A DNA stretch of 64,000 nt from Thermococcus sp. 4557 (GCF_000221185.1 NC_015865.1:930001-994000), one strand, 5' to 3'. Numbered from the stretch's first letter, positions 41,749-49,926 are shown. A program made the numbers and translations. Notes: a model not told the origin generated them from the letters alone.

Positions 41749-43647
41749 ATGGAAGCGGTTAAGGCTTACCCTTCTGACTCGGCCGAACCCAAGACCAAAA
41801 AGAGGGAAAGGAAACTTCTTATGGGGAACGAGGCGATAGCCTACGGTGCCCTGGAGAGCGGCGTCGCCTTCGCCACCGGCTACCCCGGAACGCCCTCAAC
41901 CGAGGTCATTGAAACGATAGCCCATCTGAAGCCGGATGTATTCGCCGAGTGGGCCCCCAACGAGAAGGTGGCATTAGAGGAAGCCGCGGGAGTTGCTTAC
42001 ACCGGCCTGAGAACCCTCGTCACGATGAAGTGCGTTGGCCTCAACGTTGCCGCCGACCCGCTGATGAGCCTCGCCTATTCCGGCGTTGAAGGTGGCCTCG
42101 TAATCCTCGTTGCTGACGATCCAGGGCCACACACCAGCCAGACCGAGCAGGATGACAGGTACTACGGAAAAATCTCCCTTCTGCCGGTTCTTGAGCCGGC
42201 CGATCCTCAGGAGGCCCACGATTTAATCATCTACGCCTACGAGCTGAGCGAGCGCTACAAGGTTCCGGTCATCTTCCGGACGACCACAAGGGTGAACCAC
42301 ACGACGAGCGACGTTGAGGTCGGCGAGTTCGTCGAGCTGGAGCGCGAGCCGAAGTTCAAGAAGGACATCGAGAGGTATGTGCGCGCGAGCATGGAGGGCA
42401 ACAGGAAGAGGCACAGATGGCTCAACGAGACCCTGGCGAAGATAGAGGAGGAGTTCAACTCGATGCCCTTCAACTGGGTCGAGGGGAGCGGTAGAATCGG
42501 AATCATCGTTGAGGGAGCGCCCTACAACTACGTGCGCGAGGTTCTCCCGAAGATAGAGGGTGATTTCAAGGTTCTCAAGCTCTCAACGCCGCATCCTCTT
42601 CCGAGGAAGCTCGTCGTTGAGTTCCTCAAGGACGTGGACTTCGCAATAGTGGTTGAGGACGGCGCGCCGTTCCTCGAGGAAGAGGTCAAGATTGCCGCCT
42701 ACGAGGCCGGCCTCAACGTCCCAATCTACGGCAAGAGAACCGGCCACTTCCCGCTCGAGGGCGAGCTCACTCCGAGCCTTGTGAGAAACGCACTACTGAG
42801 GCTCATCGGCGAGGAGGGGGAGACCTACGAGAAGCCGGAGGAGGTCAAATACGCCGAAAGCCTCGCCCCGAAGAGACCCCCGGTGATGTGCCCAGGCTGT
42901 CCGCACAGGGGCTCCTACAGGGCCGCGCTGGACGCTTTAAGGGACCTCAAGCTGGGCAGGTTCAGCGTCCCGATACACGGGGACATAGGCTGCTACGCCC
43001 TCTCACTACTCCCGCCGCTCGAAGCCATCTGGACCGAGTACGTGATGGGCGCCAGCATAAGCCTCGCCAACGGCCAGAGCGTGGCGCTGAACAAGAAGGT
43101 GATAGCCACCATCGGCGATTCGACGTTCTTCCACAACGGAATCCAGCCGCTGGTTGATGCGGTCTACAAGAACCTGAACGTTCTCGTTATGATACTTGAC
43201 AACAGGACGACGGCGATGACCGGCCACCAGCCCCACCCCGGAACCGGCGGAAGCGAAACCGGCAGGAAGTTCAACGAGATCGACATCGAGGCCCTCGTCA
43301 AGGCTCTGGGCGTCAAGTACGTCAAGACAGTTGACCCCTACGACCTCAAAGCAACGAGGGAAGCGATAAAGGAGGCCATGCAGATTGAAGGGCCGGCGGT
43401 GATAATAGCAAAGCAGGAATGCGTCATTCCGGTCATAAGGCGCGGCGAGATAGGCGAGAAGCCGATAGTCGTCGAGGAGAAGTGCACCGGCTGCAAGGCC
43501 TGCATACTCCTGACCGGCTGTCCGGCGCTCGTTTACGAGCCGGAGACCAACAAGGTCAGGATAGACGAGCTGCTCTGCACCGGCTGCGGCGTCTGCAACC
43601 AGACGTGCCCGTTCGACGCAATAAAGTTCCCGAGCGAGCTGGACTAA
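41749..43647 (+). CDS. iorA: Indolepyruvate:ferredoxin oxidoreductase alpha subunit
   Basis: A 632-residue thiamine pyrophosphate enzyme that converts aryl pyruvates (from Trp, Phe, Tyr) to aryl-acetyl-CoA with reduction of ferredoxin. TPP binding is shown by HGDIGCYALSLLPPL and GDSTFFHNGIQPLVDAVY with NRTTAMTGHQPHPGTGG. Two C-terminal [4Fe-4S] motifs are CTGCKACILLTGCPAL and CTGCGVCNQTCPFDAI. Start 41749 follows GGTGGTGAT. The beta subunit gene iorB, usually next to it, is not found here. The last four bases overlap the convergent gene. Confidence 0.95.
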   Translation: MEAVKAYPSDSAEPKTKKRERKLLMGNEAIAYGALESGVAFATGYPGTPSTEVIETIAHLKPDVFAEWAPNEKVALEEAAGVAYTGLRTLVTMKCVGLNVAADPLMSLAYSGVEGGLVILVADDPGPHTSQTEQDDRYYGKISLLPVLEPADPQEAHDLIIYAYELSERYKVPVIFRTTTRVNHTTSDVEVGEFVELEREPKFKKDIERYVRASMEGNRKRHRWLNETLAKIEEEFNSMPFNWVEGSGRIGIIVEGAPYNYVREVLPKIEGDFKVLKLSTPHPLPRKLVVEFLKDVDFAIVVEDGAPFLEEEVKIAAYEAGLNVPIYGKRTGHFPLEGELTPSLVRNALLRLIGEEGETYEKPEEVKYAESLAPKRPPVMCPGCPHRGSYRAALDALRDLKLGRFSVPIHGDIGCYALSLLPPLEAIWTEYVMGASISLANGQSVALNKKVIATIGDSTFFHNGIQPLVDAVYKNLNVLVMILDNRTTAMTGHQPHPGTGGSETGRKFNEIDIEALVKALGVKYVKTVDPYDLKATREAIKEAMQIEGPAVIIAKQECVIPVIRRGEIGEKPIVVEEKCTGCKACILLTGCPALVYEPETNKVRIDELLCTGCGVCNQTCPFDAIKFPSELD

Positions 43648-44006
43648 TACCAGCCGTAGCGCCAGCCGTCTTTCCGCTCCCTCCTTGATTTTTCTATTTC
43701 GTCGGAGACCAATGCACCCAGAAGAATCTGATAAAGAACCACTACTCCAAACCCACCTACGATTCCAATTACCTCATCCACGAAATTGAGCAGCCAGATA
43801 ACGAGAACCGCAGGGACCGCGAGAATTAAAGCGCCCCTGAGAATGGCCCTCCAGTTTCCCGAATCCATGTAATCCGGCCCACCGAGATTCTCAGTAGCAA
43901 ACCAGTCATGAAAGTAGTAGAAGAACTCCGTGGTTCTAATCCAGACTAAGATAACATCAAGAAGTATAACAAACGTATACAACGCTGAAGCTTCCAGCTC
44001 AACCAT
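43644..44006 (-). CDS. Unknown membrane protein (three helices)
   Basis: A 120-residue protein with an N-terminal hydrophobic helix (SALYTFVILLDVILVWI), an aromatic-rich region (FFYYFHDWFATENLGG) and two further helices (ILRGALILAVPAVLVIWLL; VGGFGVVVLYQILLGALV). The tail is basic and ends RRERKDGWRYGWY. Codon use is less GC-rich than that of neighbours (many aat, aga, att), hinting at a later acquisition. Function unknown. Confidence 0.6.
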   Translation of the reverse strand: MVELEASALYTFVILLDVILVWIRTTEFFYYFHDWFATENLGGPDYMDSGNWRAILRGALILAVPAVLVIWLLNFVDEVIGIVGGFGVVVLYQILLGALVSDEIEKSRRERKDGWRYGWY

Positions 44007-44045
44007 CAAAAGAAGTAATGAATAATAGGTTTAAAAAACTTTGTA

Positions 44046-44729
44046 TCACTCTCTCCAAACCTCCAGCACCATGAAGCGCCTCACGAGCGGGTTCGGGTAG
44101 AGTTCCCAGCCGATTCCCTCCGTTTCCGCCTCGATTTCCCCGAAGAGACCGCCCTCGCGCGGGTCGAGGCTCTCGCCGTAGATTTCTCCGGGACGGATTT
44201 CAACTTTCATATACCTCGGCAGGCCGACGATGGCCCTGCCGTGCTCCCTCGCGTAGTCAATCGCCCATTTGGCTGTGTAGAGACCCGAGTAAATCTCCGC
44301 TATTCTAACCGGGACGCTGGACTTGCCGATGGCGACTATCTCTATCCCCGTTTCCTCCCAGAACTTCTTCGCCAGGGGCTGAAGGTCTTTAGCGAGGTCC
44401 TTCCACACTTCCTTTCCGCGGTCGGTTATCGTCAGCGCATCTATCGTCGGCTCGTCGAGCTTCCGCACCTCGATTCCACCTATCGTCGAGTCGAGGTGTA
44501 TCACGTCGGGCTTGACCTCCCTCGCGAGTTCAACGGCCAGAAAAGCCTCGTCCCTTACCGCCTGCCTGCCGCTCATATCGTAGTTGAACGGATCCGCGTA
44601 GCGAACCACGCTCAGCGCCGCGGTCCTGTAGGGCTTCTCAACGAGCACCGCCGCCGTCGCTATCAGGCCAACGGGCGCATAGTCCCCCGTGAGCAGTGCG
44701 CCACCAGTGTCAGCTGCAACGATCTTCAT
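44046..44729 (-). CDS. DUF4152-type protein
   Basis: A 227-residue protein with an actin/RNase H-like beginning (KIVAADTGGALLTGDYAPVG). DVIHLDSTIGGIEVRKLD and EIVAIGKSSVPVRIAEI are well-structured strands with conserved-looking acids. It matches my recollection of the archaeal DUF4152 family, which has no known function. Start 44729 follows GGTGG; the longer frame running to 45125 crosses the opposite-strand gene and is rejected. Confidence 0.7.
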   Translation of the reverse strand: MKIVAADTGGALLTGDYAPVGLIATAAVLVEKPYRTAALSVVRYADPFNYDMSGRQAVRDEAFLAVELAREVKPDVIHLDSTIGGIEVRKLDEPTIDALTITDRGKEVWKDLAKDLQPLAKKFWEETGIEIVAIGKSSVPVRIAEIYSGLYTAKWAIDYAREHGRAIVGLPRYMKVEIRPGEIYGESLDPREGGLFGEIEAETEGIGWELYPNPLVRRFMVLEVWRE

Positions 44730-44783
44730 GGAAACCACCGTTAACGGGTAATTACCAATATACTCCCCACGACAAAGTATATC

Positions 44784-45275
44784 ATGGTGATAGCATTGAG
44801 TGACTCGGTTAATGTAGTTTATGAAACTTTGGGTCGTTACATTGATGACCTCTGCGGTTCTATCTACCTGGGAACGGCACGGGGAAAGGCTGTTTTCTAC
44901 GGCGAGGTGGCCCATCCCCTGACGCCAACGGAAGACCCGCTTCCGTTCATGAACATCTTCTACTCCCACGGATTCATCGAGATAACGGCGGTATGGGGTC
45001 GAATGGATAAGGGCGCATTTATGGTGAGGATGGTGCCCTCGAGAATCGACGTCGACCGAATCACGGGCGTCATAGAGATAACGTTCCACCCTGCGGACGG
45101 CGGCACGGTGGTGGTCACTCTCCACGGAAACCCCGGACTGGCGGAGACACTCAGGGATGCCGCGAGGGCGTGCCTGAAGGAGGAAGGAAATGGGGAAGGC
45201 AAGCTCCTGTCGTCGATGGGTCAGCCGCTGAACCTCATCACCCCTCAGGACTCGGCAAAGTCATCATTCCCCTGA
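44784..45275 (+). CDS. Unknown protein (163 residues)
   Basis: A soluble alpha/beta protein with repeated beta-strand pairs (GKAVFYGEVAHPLTPTED, GFIEITAVWGRMDKGAFMV, GVIEITFHPADGGTVVVTLH) and a C-terminal helix (LAETLRDAARACLKEEG). It could be a lipocalin- or START-like barrel, which is guesswork. ATG 44784 overlaps a GGTGAT sequence and may be leaderless given AT-rich sequence before it. The last 38 bases overlap the convergent gene. Confidence 0.5.
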   Translation: MVIALSDSVNVVYETLGRYIDDLCGSIYLGTARGKAVFYGEVAHPLTPTEDPLPFMNIFYSHGFIEITAVWGRMDKGAFMVRMVPSRIDVDRITGVIEITFHPADGGTVVVTLHGNPGLAETLRDAARACLKEEGNGEGKLLSSMGQPLNLITPQDSAKSSFP

Positions 45276-45561
45276 GCCTCTCAACGTCCTCCCTTAAAGC
45301 GGTTATCGTTGCTTCATCAACGTGGGTTGCCCCAGCGTAGCGCGCTATGATATCATAAACCTCGGGGTACCTGCTCCTCAGCACCCCCACGAGCTGATCC
45401 GCAGGGAGGAGTATCCCCATATCGCGGTATATCAGGTATGCCCCAATCGCGTACAGGGCGTCCATATAGGCCCCATGCGCCATTTGAAAGCGTTTTTCTC
45501 CGGCATAATGCTCAGCACGGGTTATATAGGCTGAAACCTTCTCTGCAAGCTCCTTTTCCAT
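45238..45561 (-). CDS. Unknown helical protein, possibly DUF357
   Basis: A 107-residue, mostly helical protein. The segment VSAYITRAEHYAGEKRFQMA and the next YMDALYAIGAYLIY resemble the archaeal DUF357 (HEPN-like) layout, in which paired helices hold a small-domain dimer. The family call is tentative. Start 45561 follows GGTGAAG. It is divergent from the AI-2E-type transporter and overlaps the 44784 gene at its 3' end. Confidence 0.55.
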   Translation of the reverse strand: MEKELAEKVSAYITRAEHYAGEKRFQMAHGAYMDALYAIGAYLIYRDMGILLPADQLVGVLRSRYPEVYDIIARYAGATHVDEATITALREDVERLRGMMTLPSPEG

Positions 45562-45616
45562 TCGCTTCACCACACAGGGTTTATAAGGGGGAGGCTAATA
45601 AACCTGTCGAGGGACT

Positions 45617-46663
45617 ATGCGGGCCGAAATAATCGCCTGGACGGCGGCGGTTCTCATAATAACGTATCTCGCGTGGGAAACGGTTAGCCCCCTGATCACC
45701 CCGATATTCTTTGGTATCGTCCTCGCCTACGCCGCATACCCAATCCACCGCCGGCTGAGTGGCAGGATAGGAAGGAAGAAATCCGCCGCGGCCCTCACCG
45801 TTGGAACCGTCGGCCTGGGAGGCGCGGTGACCTTCGAGCTGCTGCTGATATCCGTCAAGGTAGCGTCCTCCTTCTACGAGGGCATCGTCGAGTTCTTTGA
45901 CTGGCTGATGAGCCAGCCCCTTCCACCGGAGGTTCTGGCCTTCCTCGAGCGCTTCTCGGACCAGCTCATACCCAGGGTCTCGGAGTACATATCCCACGAG
46001 ACCCTCTCACTCCCCCTCTACATCCTCCAGCTCCTGGTCTTCCTGCTCACGTTCTACTATTCCCTCGCATACGCCGAGGAGATTTCAAAGCAGATTCACC
46101 TGTCCCTCCCGAGAAAGAACCGCGAACTGGGCGAGAGAATCCTCGAAAGCCTAAACAAGACCCTCGGAGCGCTGGTGAGGGCCTGGCTGGTTTTGAACGT
46201 CATAAAAGGTGTTCTGATGACGTTTGGTTTTCTCCTGTTCGGTGTTTCGGACCTCTACACAGCGATAGTGGCGGGCTTCCTGACGTTCCTGTTCAGCTTC
46301 ATACCCCTCTTCGAGGGCTGGATGATATGGCTCATCGCAGCCGCGTACTTCGCCATGAACGGGGCGTACTTCCACGCGGCGGGGATAGCACTCTACGGCT
46401 TCTTCCTTGTTTCCCCGATGCCGGACTACACGATAAGGCCGATGATGGTGGCCAAGGACACGGATCTCGACGAGACCCTTGTCTTCATAGGAATGATAGG
46501 CGGAACGTGGGCCATGGGGGTGAAGGGCCTCATAATAGGTCCTATCGTGCTCAACCTTCTCCTGGTTCTCCTGAAAGAATGGAAGAGGGTTATATCAGGT
46601 AGAGAACCTTCACGCCGGCCCTCTCCATCTCCCCCAAAGCCCGCTCCTCATCCTCAGGCTTAA
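45617..46663 (+). CDS. AI-2E-type (PerM) membrane transporter
   Basis: A 348-residue polytopic membrane protein. N-terminal helices (AEIIAWTAAVLIITYLAW; SPLITPIFFGIVLAYAAYPI), the amphipathic middle part and the C-terminal four-helix hairpin with GVSDLYTAIVAGFLTFLFSF and MGVKGLIIGPIVLNLLLVLL are those of the AI-2E/PerM family. Its role may be Na+/H+ exchange or export of small solutes. The last 25 residues (RREPSRRPSPSPPKPAP-like) are read across the end of the convergent nicotinamidase and do not look like part of the fold. Confidence 0.88.
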   Translation: MRAEIIAWTAAVLIITYLAWETVSPLITPIFFGIVLAYAAYPIHRRLSGRIGRKKSAAALTVGTVGLGGAVTFELLLISVKVASSFYEGIVEFFDWLMSQPLPPEVLAFLERFSDQLIPRVSEYISHETLSLPLYILQLLVFLLTFYYSLAYAEEISKQIHLSLPRKNRELGERILESLNKTLGALVRAWLVLNVIKGVLMTFGFLLFGVSDLYTAIVAGFLTFLFSFIPLFEGWMIWLIAAAYFAMNGAYFHAAGIALYGFFLVSPMPDYTIRPMMVAKDTDLDETLVFIGMIGGTWAMGVKGLIIGPIVLNLLLVLLKEWKRVISGREPSRRPSPSPPKPAPHPQA

Positions 46664-47135
46664 TGCCCTTCACTGCGTCGCGGAGGAGGTAGGTCTCGAA
46701 GCCGTTCTTAACCGCATCGAGGGCCGTTGCCTTAACGCAGTACTCCGTAGCGACGCCGCAGACGTAAACCCTCCTTACCCCGTTTCTCTTCAGTATCTCC
46801 GCCAGGTTCGTCCCCTCGAATCCCGAATAGGCCTCCTTATCGGGCTCCGTGGCCTTTGAGATTATCACAGCATCGGCGGGGAGTTCAACGACGAACTCCG
46901 CCCCGGGAGTGTTTTGAACGCAGTGCCTCGGCCACGGGCCGCCCTGCTCCCTAAAGCTGACGTGGTTCTCGGGATGCCAGTCGCGCGTGGCAACTATCAA
47001 AGCCCCCCTCTTCCTGAACTCCTCGATGTAGCGGTTGCACCGGGGTATTATCCTGTCTCCCTCTGGAACCGGCAGGGCTCCCCCTGGCATGAAATCCCTC
47101 TGCATGTCAACAACGATGAGCGCCTCCTCGGGCAT
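46590..47135 (-). CDS. pncA: Nicotinamidase
   Basis: A 181-residue isochorismatase-fold amidase converting nicotinamide to nicotinic acid in NAD salvage. The catalytic triad is visible: Asp in VVDMQRDFMPGG, Lys in ISKATEPDKEAYSGF and Cys in VCGVATEYCVKATALDA. Metal ligands are in ATRDWHPENHVSF. It overlaps the convergent transporter gene by 74 bases at its 3' end. Confidence 0.93.
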   Translation of the reverse strand: MPEEALIVVDMQRDFMPGGALPVPEGDRIIPRCNRYIEEFRKRGALIVATRDWHPENHVSFREQGGPWPRHCVQNTPGAEFVVELPADAVIISKATEPDKEAYSGFEGTNLAEILKRNGVRRVYVCGVATEYCVKATALDAVKNGFETYLLRDAVKGIKPEDEERALGEMERAGVKVLYLI

Positions 47136-47202
47136 GACATCACCCCAAAATAGAATTCGGCGGGATCGTTAAAACGGTTTGCGGAATAGAAGGAAAAAGC
47201 CC

Positions 47203-47601
47203 TCACAGCTCGAGCCGGTCTTTAAAGCGCGACATGTCAACGCCCTTGTCCATGCCGAAGAGATACGCCAGAACCCTCTCGTCGAGGTCGCCGTAGCGCT
47301 CGCGCATGGATTTGATGCCCTCAAGAACCTCCTCCCCCTCCCAGCCGAGGGACTCTGCTATGTAAGATACCATCTCGTTAAAGAGATCCTCCTCGGCCTC
47401 TTCCTCCGCGAGCAGGGCTTTGTTGACCACCAGAACCCCTTCCCGTTCCTCAAGGAGTCCCTCCTCCAGAGACTTCGCTATGAGCTCCTTCGCGGCCTTC
47501 ACGTCCATCAGGCGGAGGCTGAAGGCCAGTATCCCCACGAGCTCGCTCCGGGTGAACTCAGCAGAGCCCTTATATTCAACCGCGCGTTTTATCGGGTGCA
47601 C
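47203..47601 (-). CDS. DUF2240-type protein
   Basis: A 132-residue protein with a helical, winged-helix-like N-terminal half (HPIKRAVEYKGSAEFTRSEL; SLRLMDVKAAKELIAKSLEEG; EREGVLVVNKALLAEEE) and an acidic helical end. It matches the archaeal DUF2240 layout, whose function is unknown. GTG 47601 is preferred as start because GGTGG lies four bases upstream; an earlier ATG at 47649 lacks such a site. Confidence 0.7.
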   Translation of the reverse strand: MHPIKRAVEYKGSAEFTRSELVGILAFSLRLMDVKAAKELIAKSLEEGLLEEREGVLVVNKALLAEEEAEEDLFNEMVSYIAESLGWEGEEVLEGIKSMRERYGDLDERVLAYLFGMDKGVDMSRFKDRLEL

Positions 47602-47699
47602 GCAACCACCTAACTTTTTTAGGGCTAGGAAATAAATAAACCTTTGCATAACTCCGTTAGATGTTTAAGCACCCGCGAGAACTCTAAACGGTGATGCCG

Positions 47700-48116
47700 A
47701 TGGAGCGGAGGACTCACAGGCTGACCTCTGAAAAATTGGTTGGAAAACCCGTGAAAATTGAGAAGGATTACGCGGAAGTCATCTTGGAGACCACCAAAGA
47801 GATGGCAGTTGATGAATACGGCCTCGTTCACGGCGGCTTCACCTTTGGCCTAGCTGACTACGCGGCAATGCTCGCGGTAAACGAGCCGACGGTCGTCCTC
47901 GGAAAGGCCGAGGCCAAGTTCCTGAAGCCAGTTAAGGTTGGTGAAAAGCTAACGGCCAAGGCAGAGGTAATCGAAGGGTCTGGAGGGGGTGTGGGGGACG
48001 GAACGTCCCCCCGGAGGAAGAAGATAGTAAAGGCCGAGGTCTTCAACGAAAAGAACGAGAAAGTCTTTGAAGGGACTTTTCACTGCTACATATTGGATAG
48101 ACACGTTCTTTTATAA
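47700..48116 (+). CDS. PaaI-type hotdog-fold thioesterase
   Basis: A 138-residue acyl-CoA thioesterase of the hotdog fold. VHGGFTFGLADYAAMLAVNE is the family signature with the active-site loop. Near the end, VIEGSGGGVGDGTSPRRKKI contains a Gly/Ser/Pro-rich insertion in what should be a continuous beta strand. At DNA level that insertion has a perfect GC hairpin (47993-48011). Start 47700 follows GGTGATG; ATG 47694 lies within that site. Substrate unknown. Confidence 0.85.
   Translation: MERRTHRLTSEKLVGKPVKIEKDYAEVILETTKEMAVDEYGLVHGGFTFGLADYAAMLAVNEPTVVLGKAEAKFLKPVKVGEKLTAKAEVIEGSGGGVGDGTSPRRKKIVKAEVFNEKNEKVFEGTFHCYILDRHVLL
47993..48011. repeat. Perfect GC-rich hairpin inside thioesterase gene
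   Basis: GGGGGACG and CGTCCCCC flank GAA. The eight-base-pair stem lies within the coding region for the odd Gly-rich insertion and may mark a small inserted repeat. Confidence 0.6.
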
Positions 48117-48133
48117 TGGAAATTTTAAGTCAG

Positions 48134-48313
48134 CTATTTCTTCCTACGCTTTTTCTCCCTCAAAGTCCTATGTGCTTTTATGGCCTCCTTGTCCTTCTTA
48201 GGCCCCAGTCCCAAGATACGGCGTATTAAACTAGGCTTATGCGCTTTTGCTATATGCGTCTCCAGACCCCTCCGAGTTTTAAACCACCTACCACAGTATG
48301 GACACTCTGGCAT
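48134..48313 (-). CDS. 59-residue C2H2 zinc-finger protein
   Basis: A very short gene found by reading the reverse strand. It encodes one classic C2H2 finger at the N terminus, CPYCGRWFKTRRGLETHIAK with the last His at AH, then a strongly basic tail (KPSLIRRILGLGPKKDK; REKKRRKK). GGTGATTAGAA precedes the ATG at 48313. Single C2H2 fingers with basic tails are known from archaeal viruses and mobile elements and some hosts; the protein should bind DNA or RNA. The gene is AT-richer than its neighbours and convergent with the thioesterase. Confidence 0.8.
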   Translation of the reverse strand: MPECPYCGRWFKTRRGLETHIAKAHKPSLIRRILGLGPKKDKEAIKAHRTLREKKRRKK

Positions 48314-48409
48314 TTCTAATCACCTTAAACAAATTCTCACCAGCAATTTTTTAAATTTTTGGATTACATTATTATTCAACAAAATAATAATTTAGAATAT
48401 TTGAGAAAA

Positions 48410-48418
48410 CTTTAAATC
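48410..48418 (+). promoter_or_regulatory. TATA box of PadR-MFS operon
   Basis: CTTTAAATC about 33-41 bases upstream of ATG 48451, at the end of a stretch of AT-rich DNA (48314-48420). Confidence 0.55.
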
Positions 48419-48421
48419 CAT

Positions 48422-48440
48422 GATATCGTATTCCGATATC
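48422..48440. promoter_or_regulatory. Probable PadR operator
   Basis: GATATCG and CGATATC flank five bases (TATTC). A third half-site, TCGATAT, follows at 48446-48452 over the start codon. The palindrome lies just past the TATA box over the predicted transcription start, suited to repression by the PadR protein encoded directly behind it. The regulator-operator match is inferred from position. Confidence 0.6.
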
Positions 48441-48450
48441 GGTGTTCGAT

Positions 48451-48741
48451 ATGAGGTACCGGGACTTCCTAACGCTACACGTCCTCCATCACGCGAGTGA
48501 AGAACCCGTCACAGGTTCATTCCTGATGGAAGAGCTCAGGAGACACGGTTACAGCATCAGCCCCGGGACGATGTATCCCCTTCTCCACTCCCTCGAAAGG
48601 GAAGGCCTCCTGAGGAGCCACTGGGAGGTCCGAGGCGGGAGACGGGTTAGGGTCTACGAGATAACGGAAATCGGCCAAAGAACCCTCGACGAGGGCAAGG
48701 AAAGGCTGAGGGAACTCTGTCTCGAACTGCTGGGGGAATGA
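48451..48741 (+). CDS. PadR family transcription regulator
   Basis: A 96-residue winged-helix protein. The pattern FLTLHVLHHASEEPVTGSFL, the recognition helix with SISPGTMYPLLHSLEREGLL, the wing WEVRGGRRVRVYEIT and the dimerising helix GQRTLDEGKERLRELCLELL are typical of PadR proteins. It precedes an MFS permease by three bases, so it probably represses that permease until a substrate binds. ATG 48451 is preferred; GTG 48442 lies within GGTG. Confidence 0.92.
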   Translation: MRYRDFLTLHVLHHASEEPVTGSFLMEELRRHGYSISPGTMYPLLHSLEREGLLRSHWEVRGGRRVRVYEITEIGQRTLDEGKERLRELCLELLGE

Positions 48742-48744
48742 GGA

Positions 48745-49926
48745 ATGGAGGAAAGGGAAAAGAAGATATTCGGAATAAGCTGGAACGTCTTCCTGCTCGG
48801 GATAGTCAGCTTCCTGAACGACATGAGCAGCGAGATGATAGCGCCGATAATGCCGAGCTACCTCATGGAGGTTCTCGACGCCGGAAAGCTGCTCAGCGGC
48901 TCCGTCATGGGCGCGATAGAGAGCATGAGCTCGCTGTTCAAGGTGGCCTTCGGCTACGTGAGCGATAAGTTCCGGAAGCGGAAGGCCTTCGTCTTCGCCG
49001 GTTACGCCCTCTCAACCATCGCCAAAGGTGCCCTGGGGTTCACCCGCTACTGGTGGGACTTCCTCCTCCTGCGCGCGGTGGACAGGATAGGGAAGGGTGT
49101 AAGAACCGCCCCCAGGGATGCGCTGATAGCGGAATCGAGCGAGAAGGGAAAAACGGGAAAGTCCTTCGGCTTCCACAGGATGATGGACACCCTCGGAGCC
49201 GTCGCCGGTCCGCTCGTTGCAATAGGCCTCATAGAGCTCCTCAAGAACCTTCCCTCCGAGACGATGTACCGCTACATCTTCCTGCTCTCCGCGGTTCCCG
49301 GGGCGATATCGCTCTTCGTGATAATCCTCTTCGTGAAGGACAGGGGCAGTGAGGTCAAGAGGAAGATCAAGGGCATCTCAACACTGAAGAACAGGAATCT
49401 GCAGCTCTTCCTAGCGGTGGTGGCTATAGGTGCCCTCGGAAGGTACAGCTACGCCTTCACGATGTGGAAGGCACAGGAGCTCGGCTACACGGTGGTCCAG
49501 AGCATAGCCTTCTACGCGCTCTTCAACCTGATCTACGCCCTCTCCGCTTATCCCCTCGGAGTTTACTCCGATACCTTCGGCAAGAAGAGGATGATAACCC
49601 TGGGCTTTGGCGTTGCAGCTTTAGCGGCTTTGGCTTTCGCCTACGCGAGGAACTTCTACACGCTCATAGCGGCCTTCGTGCTCTACGGGATTTACATCGC
49701 CATCGAGGACACCATCCCACGGGCCTACATGGCTGACCTGGCGAGGGAATACGAGAAGGGCACGATAATAGGGGCTTACCACACGGTCTTTGGCGTCTTC
49801 GTCTTTCCGGCGTCGGCAATAGCCGGCTGGCTCTGGGGTAGCTACTCCCTAGCCTACGCCTTCACCTTCGCGGCGGCTATGAACCTCGTTGCCATGGTCC
49901 TAATGACCTTCGTGAGGGAGCAGTGA
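48745..49926 (+). CDS. MFS transporter, PadR-linked
   Basis: A 393-residue permease with about 12 helices. The segment GYVSDKFRKRKAFVFAGYAL contains the loop 2-3 motif (G-x-x-x-D-x-x-x-R-K) of the superfamily, and DRIGKGVRTAPRDALIAES follows between helices 4 and 5. It lies in an operon with the PadR regulator and is most likely a drug or toxic-compound exporter, by analogy with PadR-linked exporters. The gene is GC-rich again, unlike the AT-rich island before its promoter. Confidence 0.9.
   Translation: MEEREKKIFGISWNVFLLGIVSFLNDMSSEMIAPIMPSYLMEVLDAGKLLSGSVMGAIESMSSLFKVAFGYVSDKFRKRKAFVFAGYALSTIAKGALGFTRYWWDFLLLRAVDRIGKGVRTAPRDALIAESSEKGKTGKSFGFHRMMDTLGAVAGPLVAIGLIELLKNLPSETMYRYIFLLSAVPGAISLFVIILFVKDRGSEVKRKIKGISTLKNRNLQLFLAVVAIGALGRYSYAFTMWKAQELGYTVVQSIAFYALFNLIYALSAYPLGVYSDTFGKKRMITLGFGVAALAALAFAYARNFYTLIAAFVLYGIYIAIEDTIPRAYMADLAREYEKGTIIGAYHTVFGVFVFPASAIAGWLWGSYSLAYAFTFAAAMNLVAMVLMTFVREQ

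Noticed and set aside
44730-45125. Upstream extension of the DUF4152-type gene
   Set aside because: It would cross the whole divergent spacer and part of the gene at 44784; MKIVAADTGG with GGTGG upstream is a natural start.
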